Assembly (NCBI RefSeq): GCF_002262885.1
Contig: NZ_NKYF01000016.1
Location: 1 to 64,000 of the forward strand
Direction: 5' to 3'
Length of the DNA: 64,000 nt
Source: Pseudonocardia sp. MH-G8
Lineage (GTDB): Bacteria; Actinomycetota; Actinomycetes; Mycobacteriales; Pseudonocardiaceae
Within the stretch, counting starts at the first letter, position 1; each line of letters starts with the position of its first letter. Position numbers and translations under genes: made by a program. Positions 23,806 to 32,643 of the stretch are shown piece after piece. The notes under the pieces are model-generated. The model had not been told where the DNA came from and did not search any database. It saw nothing but the letters and a program-made list of their open reading frames with translations.

Positions 23806-24189
23806 TCAGGTCGTACTCGCCTGGCAGATCTCGTAGTAAGGGTTGTAGAGCACCTTCCGGCCGTCCCGCAGGGCGAGCCGACCGCGCACGCGCATGGTGC
23901 GGCCCGGCTCGATGCCGGGGATCCGGCGCCTGCCGAGCCAGATCAGCGTGACGCCGTCGGTGCCGTCGAACAGCTCCGCCTCCAAGGAGGCATCAGCGTT
24001 CTGTGGCCGGAACTCTACGCTGCGCAACCGGCCGAGCATCGTGACCTCCTGCCCGCAGGCGCAGTCGGACGCACGCTGCGCCCCCGACCGCTGCGCACCC
24101 TCGGAGAGGTCGTCGGCATCGAGCTGGTCGACGTCGCTGGTCAGCCTGCGCAGCATGCGGCGGAAGGCACCGCCATCGGTGCTGGTCAT
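23806..24189 (-). CDS. OB-fold nucleic acid-binding domain protein
   Basis: A 127-residue protein whose C-terminal two thirds look like an OB fold (VTMLGRLRSVEFRP, VTLIWLGRRRIPGIEPGRTM, VRGRLALRDGRKVLYNPYYE). A CAC pair, SDCACGQEV, precedes the fold. It corresponds in position to M. tuberculosis Rv2694c. The molecular target is not known; a RecG-like OB fold suggests nucleic acid. ATG start with GGGGGAG upstream; a TACGCT -10 box (24224-24229, minus strand) would give a leader of about 30 bases. Confidence 0.8.
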   Translation of the reverse strand: MTSTDGGAFRRMLRRLTSDVDQLDADDLSEGAQRSGAQRASDCACGQEVTMLGRLRSVEFRPQNADASLEAELFDGTDGVTLIWLGRRRIPGIEPGRTMRVRGRLALRDGRKVLYNPYYEICQASTT

Positions 24190-24377
24190 TTCTCCCCCAG
24201 CTCGAGGCCCGTGAGCAACACCAAGCGTAACCCGCCGGAAACGTCCCTTGCTGGCTGCGCCACCCGTCGTGCGGCATCGGGCGCGCACCGCCGTCCGCCG
24301 AGCGCCGAGCGGTCGCCTCGCCGCGTCGGGTGCACGCGGGCCGTGCTCGTCCGGGTGGTCATGCTCGTCATCGCGGG
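24190..24377. promoter_or_regulatory. spacer with promoter for the OB-fold/DUF3159 pair
   Basis: A 188-base gap after the DUF3710 gene. It contains TACGCT (minus strand, 24224-24229), a plausible -10 box for the OB-fold gene. Nothing else recognisable is present. Confidence 0.35.
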
Positions 24378-27300
24378 TCAGGACTCCCTGTGGTGGCGGC
24401 CGCGCGGGCGGGCAGGATCGACGTCCCCGAGGAGGGCGCGCAGGCGCTCCGTGGGGGGCACCACCTCGGGGCTTCCGGTGGCGTGCCGACCGCCGTCGCC
24501 CTCCGCGCGGTCCGGCATCGCCACGTCCGGGGCCGCCACGTCCGGGGCCGCCACGTCCGGGGCGGCCACGTCCGGGGCCACTGCGTCCGGGGCCACTGCG
24601 GCGTCGGGCGCTCCGAAGCGGTCGAGGAACGCCGCCCAGGACGCGTCCTGCTCGCTGGTCCCGATGAGGTACTCGGAGCCCAGGGTGCGCTGGCCGCCGC
24701 GGTCGGGGTTCCCACGGTCGAGGTCCGGACGACGATCCTCGTCCGGCTCCGGCGCGGCCCGCCGACGACGCCGCCCGCCACTCGGGGCTGCGTCCGCACT
24801 CGGGGCTGCGTCCGGGCCGGCACGGAGACCGAGCAGGTCCTCCGCCGGCTCGGCGGTGTCGGGCTCGCGTCGTCGACGCCGGCCGCCGCCGGCCGGGAGG
24901 CCCGCGCTCCACGCAGGCGGCGCGTACGGGTCGAGGGACGCCGGATCGGGCTCCCGGAGGGGCGCTGCGGGCTCGGGGTCCCAGCGGTCCGCGGCCGCGC
25001 CGTTCCACGCGCCATCGAGGGCGCTCGGGCCGTCCGGCTCCCACTGCTGCTCGTTGCCCGGCGACCACCCCGCGTCGCCGCCTCCCCCGCGGCCGAGGCC
25101 GGTGGTCCACCCGCTCGCGTCGGGGTCCGGTTCCTGCAGGCGCCGCCGACCGCCGGGACGGGACCCGTCGGCCGGAAGGCCGGCGCCAGGATCCAGGGGG
25201 CGCCACTGGTCCGGAGCCGGCGCCGGGGCGGACTCCGCCGTCGCCTCGATCGGCCCTCCCAGCCCGGTGGGCTCCCCCGACCACGACGACCGCACGGGAT
25301 CCGGTTCCACCGGCGAGCGGCTCCCGTTCACGGGCCGGCCCGGGAACGCCGTCCCGGCGGGGTCCGGGGACCAGTCGTCGATCCCGGGGGCCGCGACGGT
25401 GGGGACGTCGACCGCAGGAGGATCGACCGCAGGGACCGTGGAGAGATCGGGATCCCGTCGACGGCGGCCCGCCTGGCCCTCGGACGGCTCGGCGTCGCGG
25501 AGCCGCCTGCGACCACCCGAGGACGCGGGTGGGGGCGCGGGCTCCCACTGCTGTGCCCCGGTCGCCTCCACGCTGCTGGGTGGCGGCGGCTCCTGCAGGT
25601 GCCGTCGGCCCGTCGCCGACACGTCGGTGTCTGCCACAGCCGGCTCACGCAAGGCCCGCCGACCAGTCCCCGAAACATCCGCCCCAGCCGAACCCGGCTC
25701 ACGCAAAGCCCGCCGACCGGTGCCCGACACACCCGACTCCGACTCCCGCAGCCGCCGGCGACCCGTCGCCGAGACGTCCCCTGCGGATGCGTCGGGCTCC
25801 CGCAGGGACCGCCGACCAGTCCCCGAAACATCCGCCCCAGCCGAACCCGGCTCACGCAAAGCCCGCCGACCGGTGCCCGACACACCCGACTCCGACTCCC
25901 GCAGCCGCCGGCGACCCGTCGCCGAGACGTCCCCTGCGGATGCGTCGGGCTCCCGCAGGGACCGCCGACCGGTCCCCGACACTCCCTCGACCGCCTCGGG
26001 CGCGTGCAGCCGCCGCCTGCCCGTTCCCGTCGTCGACCCGCCGGCCGGCGGGTCCCCCAGCAGGCGCCTGCCCACGGGGGCGGCGTCGTGGACCTGGGGG
26101 CTCTCCGGCTCACGCAGGTGGCGACGCCCGGGGCCGGAGTCGAGATCGGCGGCAGGCACCACCGGTCCCGGATCCTCCCGCAGCCGTCGCCGCCCGGCCA
26201 CGGCAGGGTCCGGTGCCGCGCCGGCGCCGTACCCCTCGTCGAGCGGCTCGCGGCGTTCGAGGGGTTGCACACCTGCGCCCTGCTCGCGCAGGCGCCGCGC
26301 GCCCGGGTCCGCCGGACGCACCGGCGGGTCGGGCGGGAGCAGGCCGCCGGCGGCATCGGGCTCCACCGGAGGCGGCCCCTCGGACCGGGGCACCGCAGGT
26401 CCGGGTCGCCACGACGCCGCTGCCGTCCGCCGGGCCGCCTGCGCCTGATCCGCACCTGTTCCGGCGGCACGGGCGGCGTCCGCCTCCGCGGCCCGCCACG
26501 CGCCGGTGCCGCCGTCCAGCTCCCGAACGGGTCCGCTCACGGCAGCGGTGCGAGGGCTCCGCCTCCCCTCCGCCGGGTGCTCGGCCTGCCCGAACTCCTG
26601 ATGGGCGGCGCGCTCCTGAGCGGACTTCTTCTGCGCGGCCCTCTTCTGCGCCGCTTTCTTCTCCGCAGCCTTCTTCTCCGCAGCCTTCTTCTCGGCGGCT
26701 TGCTTCTGCGCCGCTTCCAGCGCCGCCTTCTTCTGCACCCCCGACTTCCCGGCCCCCGACTTCTGGCCCGCCTTCCGCCCCGCAGCCTGCTCCCCCGCCG
26801 GCGCGTCGGCGGCCTCGGCCAGGTGCTCCGGCACGACCAGCGGCAGGATCGTCCGTACCGGGTAGGGCGACTTGCCCCGCATGACGACCGTGCCCCGCAG
26901 CACCCGGCGCAGCTCACCGTCGAGGGCCTCCGCCTGGGACGAAGGGCCGGTGGCGACGCCGTAGAGCATCCAGCGCGCCCCGTCGACCCCGACGAACACG
27001 GAGGTGGCCGCACCGGAGGTGGCGTGGAGCTCACGACCCCAGTCGCCGGAGAACGACCGCACCGTCGCGCCGCCGTCCCGCAGCGAAGCGTCGATCTCCC
27101 GGGAGAGCTCGGGCCACAGCTTCGACGATTTGGGCGCGGCGAGGGCGCTCACCGACAGCCGTCCCTCCGGCATCGTGATGTGCACGGCCTGCATGCGGCC
27201 GTTGGCGGTGGGCTCGACCGTGACCTTGCCCCGCGACGGGACGGGCACCCGGAGCGCGCCGAAGTCGACGCGCCCCATGGCATCCGTGGCCTCCGGGTCG

Positions 27301-27422
27301 AGGTCGTCGCCGTCGTGCGGGCCGGTCAGCGGGCCGGGATCGGCCGGCGTGTCGAGCGCGAGGCCGCCGCCGCCCACGTCGTCGAGCACCGTCCCCGAGG
27401 CGCCCCGCTCGCGACGCGCCAC
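24378..27422 (-). CDS. DUF3710 protein with giant GRRxLREP-repeat extension
   Basis: A 1,014-residue protein whose first 210 residues are a DUF3710 domain (VDFGALRVPVPSRGKVTVEP, SRNxx-like GDWGRELHATSGAA, ILPLVVPEHLAE), matching the roughly 260-residue Rv2696c family. The remaining 800 residues are unusual: an Ala/Lys-rich probable helix at about 214-274 with repeated AAEKK units; then about seventeen copies of a GRRxLREP-like motif at about 365-890, often 17 residues apart as in GTGRRALREPGSAGADVS; then four APDVA pentads near 941-968. A 153-base unit is perfectly duplicated at 25661-25966. The region looks disordered, alternating basic and acidic. GTG start shares one base with the dut stop (TAGTG), so the two are coupled. 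Role unknown. Confidence 0.85.
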   Translation of the reverse strand: MARRERGASGTVLDDVGGGGLALDTPADPGPLTGPHDGDDLDPEATDAMGRVDFGALRVPVPSRGKVTVEPTANGRMQAVHITMPEGRLSVSALAAPKSSKLWPELSREIDASLRDGGATVRSFSGDWGRELHATSGAATSVFVGVDGARWMLYGVATGPSSQAEALDGELRRVLRGTVVMRGKSPYPVRTILPLVVPEHLAEAADAPAGEQAAGRKAGQKSGAGKSGVQKKAALEAAQKQAAEKKAAEKKAAEKKAAQKRAAQKKSAQERAAHQEFGQAEHPAEGRRSPRTAAVSGPVRELDGGTGAWRAAEADAARAAGTGADQAQAARRTAAASWRPGPAVPRSEGPPPVEPDAAGGLLPPDPPVRPADPGARRLREQGAGVQPLERREPLDEGYGAGAAPDPAVAGRRRLREDPGPVVPAADLDSGPGRRHLREPESPQVHDAAPVGRRLLGDPPAGGSTTGTGRRRLHAPEAVEGVSGTGRRSLREPDASAGDVSATGRRRLRESESGVSGTGRRALREPGSAGADVSGTGRRSLREPDASAGDVSATGRRRLRESESGVSGTGRRALREPGSAGADVSGTGRRALREPAVADTDVSATGRRHLQEPPPPSSVEATGAQQWEPAPPPASSGGRRRLRDAEPSEGQAGRRRRDPDLSTVPAVDPPAVDVPTVAAPGIDDWSPDPAGTAFPGRPVNGSRSPVEPDPVRSSWSGEPTGLGGPIEATAESAPAPAPDQWRPLDPGAGLPADGSRPGGRRRLQEPDPDASGWTTGLGRGGGGDAGWSPGNEQQWEPDGPSALDGAWNGAAADRWDPEPAAPLREPDPASLDPYAPPAWSAGLPAGGGRRRRREPDTAEPAEDLLGLRAGPDAAPSADAAPSGGRRRRRAAPEPDEDRRPDLDRGNPDRGGQRTLGSEYLIGTSEQDASWAAFLDRFGAPDAAVAPDAVAPDVAAPDVAAPDVAAPDVAMPDRAEGDGGRHATGSPEVVPPTERLRALLGDVDPARPRGRHHRES
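24517..24600 (-). repeat. 15-base minisatellite encoding APDVA
   Basis: GGGGCCGCCACGTCC and near variants repeat about five times, keeping the reading frame of the DUF3710 protein tail. Copies near 24580 diverge to GGGGCCACTGCGTCC. Confidence 0.8.
25661..25966 (-). repeat. perfect 153-base tandem duplication inside DUF3710 gene
   Basis: Bases 25661-25813 recur without a difference at 25814-25966. Each unit encodes 51 residues containing three GRRxLREP-type motifs (GRRSLREPD, GRRRLRESE, GRRALREPG). Exact identity implies a very recent duplication or ongoing homogenisation. Confidence 0.9.
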
Positions 27423-27961
27423 TAGTGCCCGCCCAGCCGGGCGTGCCCGCCGGTGGAACCGTGCCCGCCGGCACCGCGCTCCGACTCCGGCAGCTGCTCC
27501 ACCTCGACGAAGCGCACCTGCTCGACCTTCTGCACGATGAGCTGCGCGATGCGGTCACCGCGGCTCAGCCGCAGCTCCTCGCGGGGGTCGAGGTTGATCA
27601 GGCAGACGAGGATCTCCCCGCGGTATCCGGCGTCGACGGTGCCCGGCGCGTTGACGATCGACAGCCCGGTGCGGGCGGCCAGGCCGGACCGGGGATGCAC
27701 GAAGCCCGCGTAGCCCGCCGGGAGGGCGATCGCGACACCGGTGCCGACGACGGCCCGCTCACCGGGAGGGAGGACGACGTCGGTGGTGCAGTGCAGGTCG
27801 GCACCGGCGTCGCCGAGCCGTGCGTAGGACGGCGCGGGCAAGCCGGTATCGAGCCGGGTGAGGAGCACCTCGAGCGTCACCGCGGCCGCGGCGTCGGACG
27901 GCGCTGCGGCGAGCGGTGCGGCGAACGGCGAGTGCTGGGGAGCGTCGACGGGGCCGGACAC
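27422..27961 (-). CDS. dut: dUTP diphosphatase
   Basis: A 179-residue trimeric-type dUTPase that hydrolyses dUTP to dUMP and pyrophosphate. Five motifs are visible: GDAGADLHC (I, about residue 50), HPRSGLAAR (II), GTVDAGYRGEI (III), SRGDRIAQLIV (IV) and the C-terminal GGHGSTGGH (V), which has His where Phe usually stacks on the base (GGFGSTG). A 28-residue N-terminal extension precedes the fold. The GTG start has a leaderless TAGCCT -10 box eight bases upstream. The gene is divergent from DUF3093 and coupled to the DUF3710 gene, the same arrangement as Rv2697c-Rv2696c. Confidence 0.93.
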   Translation of the reverse strand: MSGPVDAPQHSPFAAPLAAAPSDAAAAVTLEVLLTRLDTGLPAPSYARLGDAGADLHCTTDVVLPPGERAVVGTGVAIALPAGYAGFVHPRSGLAARTGLSIVNAPGTVDAGYRGEILVCLINLDPREELRLSRGDRIAQLIVQKVEQVRFVEVEQLPESERGAGGHGSTGGHARLGGH

Positions 27962-27969
27962 GACGGGCG

Positions 27970-27979
27970 AGGCTACCCT
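27970..27979. promoter_or_regulatory. overlapping divergent -10 boxes of dut and DUF3093
   Basis: The ten bases AGGCTACCCT read TAGCCT on the minus strand (27970-27975; eight bases from the dut GTG) and TACCCT on the plus strand (27974-27979; eight bases from the DUF3093 GTG). Both transcripts would be leaderless and the two polymerases could not bind at once. Confidence 0.6.
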
Positions 27980-27987
27980 CGGACACC

Positions 27988-28467
27988 GTGAGCGAGTACC
28001 CGGCTGCCACCCCAGCTGCGACGTCCGGCACCCCTCGGTTCGACGAGCGGTTGTCGGTGCCGCTCTGGTGGTACCTACCGGTGCTCGGCGTGGCGGTCCT
28101 CCTCGGCGCCGAGGTGCACATGGGCTACCCGGGCATCCGGTCCTGGATCGGCTACGCGATCACCGTCCCGCTGTTCCTCGGTGCCCTGTTCTGGCTGGGC
28201 CGCACCCGGGTGCGGGTGGCCGACGGGGAGCTGCGGGCCGGTGATGCGGTCCTGCCGCTGCGCCACGTGGGGCAGGTTGAGATCGTGCCCCGCGAGGACA
28301 AGCAGGTGGCGATGGGTCCGGAGCTGGATCCCACCGCGCACGTGTTGCACCGGGCCTGGGTCGGACCGCTCGTCCGGATCGAGGTCACCGACCCCGATTC
28401 CCCCACGCCCTACTGGATCCTCAGCGTGCGCGACGCCGAGGAGTTCGTCGCCGCGCTCGGCCGCTGA
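27988..28467 (+). CDS. DUF3093 membrane-associated protein
   Basis: A 159-residue protein of the DUF3093 family (Rv2698-like). Two hydrophobic segments lie close together at about residues 27-45 and 53-70 (LPVLGVAVLLGAEVHMG; WIGYAITVPLFLGALFWLG), followed by a soluble domain of beta strands with DPTAHVLHRAWVGPLVRIEV and the family ending DPDSPTPYWILSVRDAEEFVAAL. Function unknown. GTG start, leaderless. It converges on DUF4193 across a perfect palindrome. Confidence 0.85.
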   Translation: MSEYPAATPAATSGTPRFDERLSVPLWWYLPVLGVAVLLGAEVHMGYPGIRSWIGYAITVPLFLGALFWLGRTRVRVADGELRAGDAVLPLRHVGQVEIVPREDKQVAMGPELDPTAHVLHRAWVGPLVRIEVTDPDSPTPYWILSVRDAEEFVAALGR

Positions 28468-28490
28468 GCGACGCCCTCCCGCACACACGT

Positions 28491-28520
28491 CAGCCCCGAA
28501 CCGCATGCGGTTCGGGGCTG
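28491..28520. terminator. perfect 30-base palindrome, bidirectional terminator
   Basis: The 15-base arm 28491-28505 (CAGCCCCGAACCGCA) is followed directly by its reverse complement to 28520. It lies midway between the stop codons of convergent DUF3093 and DUF4193. A second perfect palindrome, CCCCCCGTACGGGGGG, follows at 28531-28546, two bases from the DUF4193 stop. Confidence 0.8.
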
Positions 28521-28547
28521 AGCGGTGCTTCCCCCCGTACGGGGGGC

Positions 28548-28850
28548 TCAGGCCGCGCAGTCGCGGCAGATGAGCTGCGAGCCACGGCTCTCGGCGAGCC
28601 TGCTGCGGTGGTGCACCAAGAAGCAGCTCGCACAGGTGAACTCGTCCGCCTGCTTGGGCAACACCTTCACCGTGAGCTCTTCGCCGGACAAATCGGCGCC
28701 CGGCAGCTCGAAGCTCTCCGCCGTGTCCGACTCGTCGACGTCGACGACGGCCGACTGGGCCTCGTTGCGACGGGCCTTCAGCTCGTCGAGCGAGTCCTCG
28801 GCCATGTCGTCTGTCTCGTTGCGCCGCGGCGCGTCGTAGTCGGTCGCCAT
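28548..28850 (-). CDS. DUF4193 small zinc-ribbon-like protein
   Basis: A 100-residue acidic protein of the DUF4193 family (Rv2699c-like), conserved through actinobacteria. The N-terminal 60 residues are Asp/Glu-rich (AEDSLDELKARRNEAQ). The C-terminus has two CxxC pairs, FTCASCFLVHHRSRL and LICRDCAA, that should bind zinc. Function unknown; the layout suggests a small nucleic-acid- or RNA-polymerase-associated protein, which is only inference. ATG start after GAGGGTGGG. Confidence 0.88.
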   Translation of the reverse strand: MATDYDAPRRNETDDMAEDSLDELKARRNEAQSAVVDVDESDTAESFELPGADLSGEELTVKVLPKQADEFTCASCFLVHHRSRLAESRGSQLICRDCAA

Positions 28851-29086
28851 CGTTCCCACCCTCTTACACACATGTCGTCGTCGTGCGGCTGGACAACGCC
28901 GCAGAACCGGGGTTTGTGCCCGGCAGTTCTGTGATGCGCGTCTCAACCCGGCCCCGAACTCGGCCGCGATGGGATATCGGGGCCCCGCTCGGGGCGACAG
29001 CTTCCCCGGGGCGCAGAGGGTAACCCAGCCCCGGGGATCTCGTCCGGCGCCCCGTGTCGCCCGGAGGTGGCGGCCGTCCGCGCGGT
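28851..29086. promoter_or_regulatory. divergent spacer between DUF4193 and the cei operon
   Basis: CAGAACCGGGG (from 28911) and CCCGGCAGTTCTG (ending 28932) form an imperfect inverted repeat in the DUF4193 promoter region, a candidate operator or hairpin. The rest, 28940-29080, shows no clear gene on either strand. Confidence 0.35.
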
Positions 29087-29099
29087 TAGGGTTCCGGGC
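29087..29099 (+). promoter_or_regulatory. leaderless -10 promoter of the small ORF before cei
   Basis: TAGGGT at 29087-29092 ends seven bases before the GTG at 29100, matching the leaderless spacing seen for aroE, dut and others in this window. Confidence 0.45.
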
Positions 29100-29264
29100 G
29101 TGGCTGTCACTCCCGAGCACGCGGTCGACGTTCCCGCCCCTGGTGGCGCGCACGGGACGGGAGGCACGCTGCGACCGGTCGGTACGGGTCGTTCCAGTCC
29201 TGCCGACGGGGTCCGCAACGTCACACTGCTCGGCCACCCGGTGCTCGCGGGGGGACTCGACTGA
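29100..29264 (+). CDS. possible small protein translationally coupled to cei
   Basis: A 54-residue frame starting GTG and ending in a TGA that shares its last base with the ATG of cei (TGATG). I do not recognise the sequence (VAVTPEHAVDVPAPGG at the N-terminus; NVTLLGHPVLAGGLD at the C-terminus). There is no signal or membrane segment and no Cys. Support is positional: a leaderless -10 box at the right distance and perfect stop-start coupling. It could equally be a leader peptide that regulates cei, or chance. Confidence 0.4.
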   Translation: MAVTPEHAVDVPAPGGAHGTGGTLRPVGTGRSSPADGVRNVTLLGHPVLAGGLD

Positions 29265-29926
29265 TGGCCGCTTCCCGCACCCGGCCCTATCAGCGCCGCA
29301 GACGAGGCCCGCTGCTCGTCGTCGTGTCCGTCCTGGCCGTCGTCGCGATCGCCACCTGGACCACCGTGCTGGTCAGCGCGTCCGGGCCGTCGGGCGCGTC
29401 GTCCTGCCCGACGCCCGCCACGCCCGCCGGCGAGGTGCTGGACGACGAGGCTCTCGACGGGGTGGCACCCGGCCCGCCGGCCGCCGTGTCCGCGCGGGTG
29501 CTCAACGCGGGCGGCCAGCGCGGCCAGGCGAGCCTCGTGGCCGCCCAGCTCGGCGACCTCGGCTTCCCCACCACCACCGAGACGGGCAACGATCCGCTGT
29601 TCCCCGAGGGCGACATGGAGTGCTACGGCCAGCTGCGCTTCGGGCCGAGCGGCGAGGCTGCCGCGAGCACGCTGTCGCTGGTGCTGCCGTGCGCCGAGCT
29701 GGTGCGCGACGGCCGTCAGGACGGCGTCGTCGACATCGCGGTCGGCACCGGGTTCGGCGACTTCAACCCGAGCACCGCGGCGCGCGACGCGCTCGAGCAG
29801 CTCGCCGAGCCCGGCGGCGGGTCCGACGGCTCGGCCAACGCCGACCCGAACGCGGCAGGCGCCGCCCCCGCGCCGCCGACGGTGGACCCGGCACTAGTGG
29901 AAGAGGCACGCGACTCGGCCTGCTGA
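29264..29926 (+). CDS. cei: LytR_C-domain envelope protein, Cei-like
   Basis: A 220-residue protein with an Arg-rich N-terminus (RPYQRRRRG), one transmembrane helix at about residues 17-38 (LLVVVSVLAVVAIATWTTVLV), and an extracytoplasmic LytR_C domain from about 75 (VSARVLNAGGQRGQASLVAAQL, LGFPTTTETGND, VVDIAVGTGFGDF). Three Cys residues (CPT, ECYG, LPCAEL) could form disulfides. It matches the position of Rv2700 (cei, cell envelope integrity) between DUF4193 and suhB. The C-terminal 40 residues are Gly/Ala/Pro-rich. ATG start, coupled to a small upstream frame. Converges on suhB. Confidence 0.85.
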   Translation: MAASRTRPYQRRRRGPLLVVVSVLAVVAIATWTTVLVSASGPSGASSCPTPATPAGEVLDDEALDGVAPGPPAAVSARVLNAGGQRGQASLVAAQLGDLGFPTTTETGNDPLFPEGDMECYGQLRFGPSGEAAASTLSLVLPCAELVRDGRQDGVVDIAVGTGFGDFNPSTAARDALEQLAEPGGGSDGSANADPNAAGAAPAPPTVDPALVEEARDSAC

Positions 29927-29941
29927 GCCCCGCACCCCACG

Positions 29942-30000
29942 CACTTTGGAGCCTTACTGCTGTCCCGAGGCCGGAAAAACAGCAGTGAGGCTCCAAGGTG
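29942..30000. repeat. dispersed hairpin repeat, copy 2
   Basis: CACTTTGGAGCC (29942-29953) pairs with GGCTCCAAGGTG (29989-30000) with one mismatch. The inner stem ACTGCTGT/ACAGCAGT is perfect. It is located between convergent cei and suhB, 27 bases from the suhB stop, and followed by CGGGATG as in copy 3. Confidence 0.85.
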
Positions 30001-30026
30001 CGGGATGTGATTCGGGGTGTGGTTCG

Positions 30027-30941
30027 TCAGACCGAGTCGGCGTCGTGCTCGCGGGCCAGCGCCGCCAGCTCCTCGGCGATGGCCGGGGTGGCCGCGAAGA
30101 GGGCGTCGGCGCCCAGCCCGTCGTCGGGCGGGACGCTGCCCGTCGGGCCGGGGGTACGCACCACCGCGCCGGCCTCCCTGGCGATCAGGGCGGCCGCAGC
30201 CCAGTCCCACCAGTTGGTGCCGTGCTCGAGGTAGGCGTCCACCCACCCTGCGGCCACCGCGCACAGGTCCAGCGAGGCCGCTCCGGCGCGGCGCACGTCC
30301 CGGACGTGCGGCAGCAGGCCGCCGACCATCCGGACCTGCCGCACGCGCCTCTCCGCCCGGTAGGAGAAGCCGGTACCGAGCAGCGAGAGCGACAGGTCCG
30401 TGGCGCCGGACACGCGCAGCGGGCGCCCGTCACAGGTGGCCCCGGCGCCGACCGCGGCGCTCCAGAGCCGTCCGGCAGCGGGCTCGAACACCGCGCCCGC
30501 CACCGACGCGCCGTCGCGCACCGCGGCCACCGAGATCGCGTACCAGGGCATGCCGTAGAGGAAGTTGACCGTGCCGTCGATCGGGTCGACCACCCACATG
30601 GTGCGCGACTCCCCCGCCGTGCTGCCGTGCTCCTCCCCCACCACGGCGTCGTCGGGACGCAGCTCGGCGAGCCGCTCGCGGATCAGCGCCTCCAGTGCGT
30701 GGTCGGACGCGGTGACGACGTCGGTGGGGGTGCTCTTCGTCGCCACGCCGTCGGGGGCCGCACCGCCGGGCTCGTCCCACGGCCGCGGCAGCCCGCTCAG
30801 GTGCTCCGCCGCCTCGCGGACGAGAGCCTCGGCGATGCGGCGCAGGTCGGCGGGCTCGGTCCGGTCGCCGCCGGTGGTGCCGGTGGGCGGCAGATCGGTG
30901 GCGGTCGGAGCGGTCGGGCTGGCGTCGTTCACGGTCACCAT
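30027..30941 (-). CDS. suhB: inositol-1-monophosphatase family protein
   Basis: A 304-residue lithium-sensitive phosphatase-fold enzyme. Metal ligands are visible in VVGEEHGS (about residue 105), WVVDPIDGTVNFLYGMPWYA (about 122) and the distal WWDWAAAALIAREAGAVV (about 250). It hydrolyses inositol 1-phosphate and related phosphates, feeding phosphatidylinositol and mycothiol pathways. It corresponds to suhB (Rv2701c). An N-terminal extension of about 40 residues is Thr/Pro-rich. The ATG giving MVTVNDASP is chosen; the longer open frame is Trp/Cys/Arg-rich and not credible. Divergent from sigA; ppgK, which intervenes in M. tuberculosis, is absent. Confidence 0.9.
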   Translation of the reverse strand: MVTVNDASPTAPTATDLPPTGTTGGDRTEPADLRRIAEALVREAAEHLSGLPRPWDEPGGAAPDGVATKSTPTDVVTASDHALEALIRERLAELRPDDAVVGEEHGSTAGESRTMWVVDPIDGTVNFLYGMPWYAISVAAVRDGASVAGAVFEPAAGRLWSAAVGAGATCDGRPLRVSGATDLSLSLLGTGFSYRAERRVRQVRMVGGLLPHVRDVRRAGAASLDLCAVAAGWVDAYLEHGTNWWDWAAAALIAREAGAVVRTPGPTGSVPPDDGLGADALFAATPAIAEELAALAREHDADSV

Positions 30942-31235
30942 CCGACCACATCGCGGCTCATCGGGCGCGGCGCGGCGAGCACGGACACCCGCCCGCGAGG
31001 ACGCCGGAAGACACGACCCGCCAGGCGAACGGGCGGAGCGCGGCCGACGGAAGCACACGCAGTTACAATGACCGGGTACCCCGATGCGGGATCGCCTCCG
31101 AGAGCACCACCAGCACCACCACATCGAGCACCACGGACGGCGTTCCGGCGCGGTATCCCGACAACATCTCCACCTGCAGCCGGATCTTGAGACGGTCCCG
31201 GCGCACCGTAGAGCGCACCGTAGCGAGAGGGCCTA
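30942..31235. promoter_or_regulatory. suhB-sigA divergent spacer with sigA promoter
   Basis: TACAAT at 31064-31069, in AGTTACAATGACC, is a near-consensus -10 box for sigA; no good -35 is seen. The resulting leader of about 160 bases is unusually long for this window and contains the repetitive CACCACCAGCACCACCAC. No gene is visible in the 294 bases, although an untranslated frame upstream of suhB remains open. Confidence 0.5.
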
Positions 31236-32630
<1,395 letters not shown>

Positions 32631-32643
32631 GCAGGATCACCCC

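Noticed and set aside
30942..31124. N-terminal extension of suhB beginning with Trp/Cys-rich residues
   Set aside because: The composition is unlike the family and it would overlap the sigA promoter; the ATG at 30941 fits known suhB starts.
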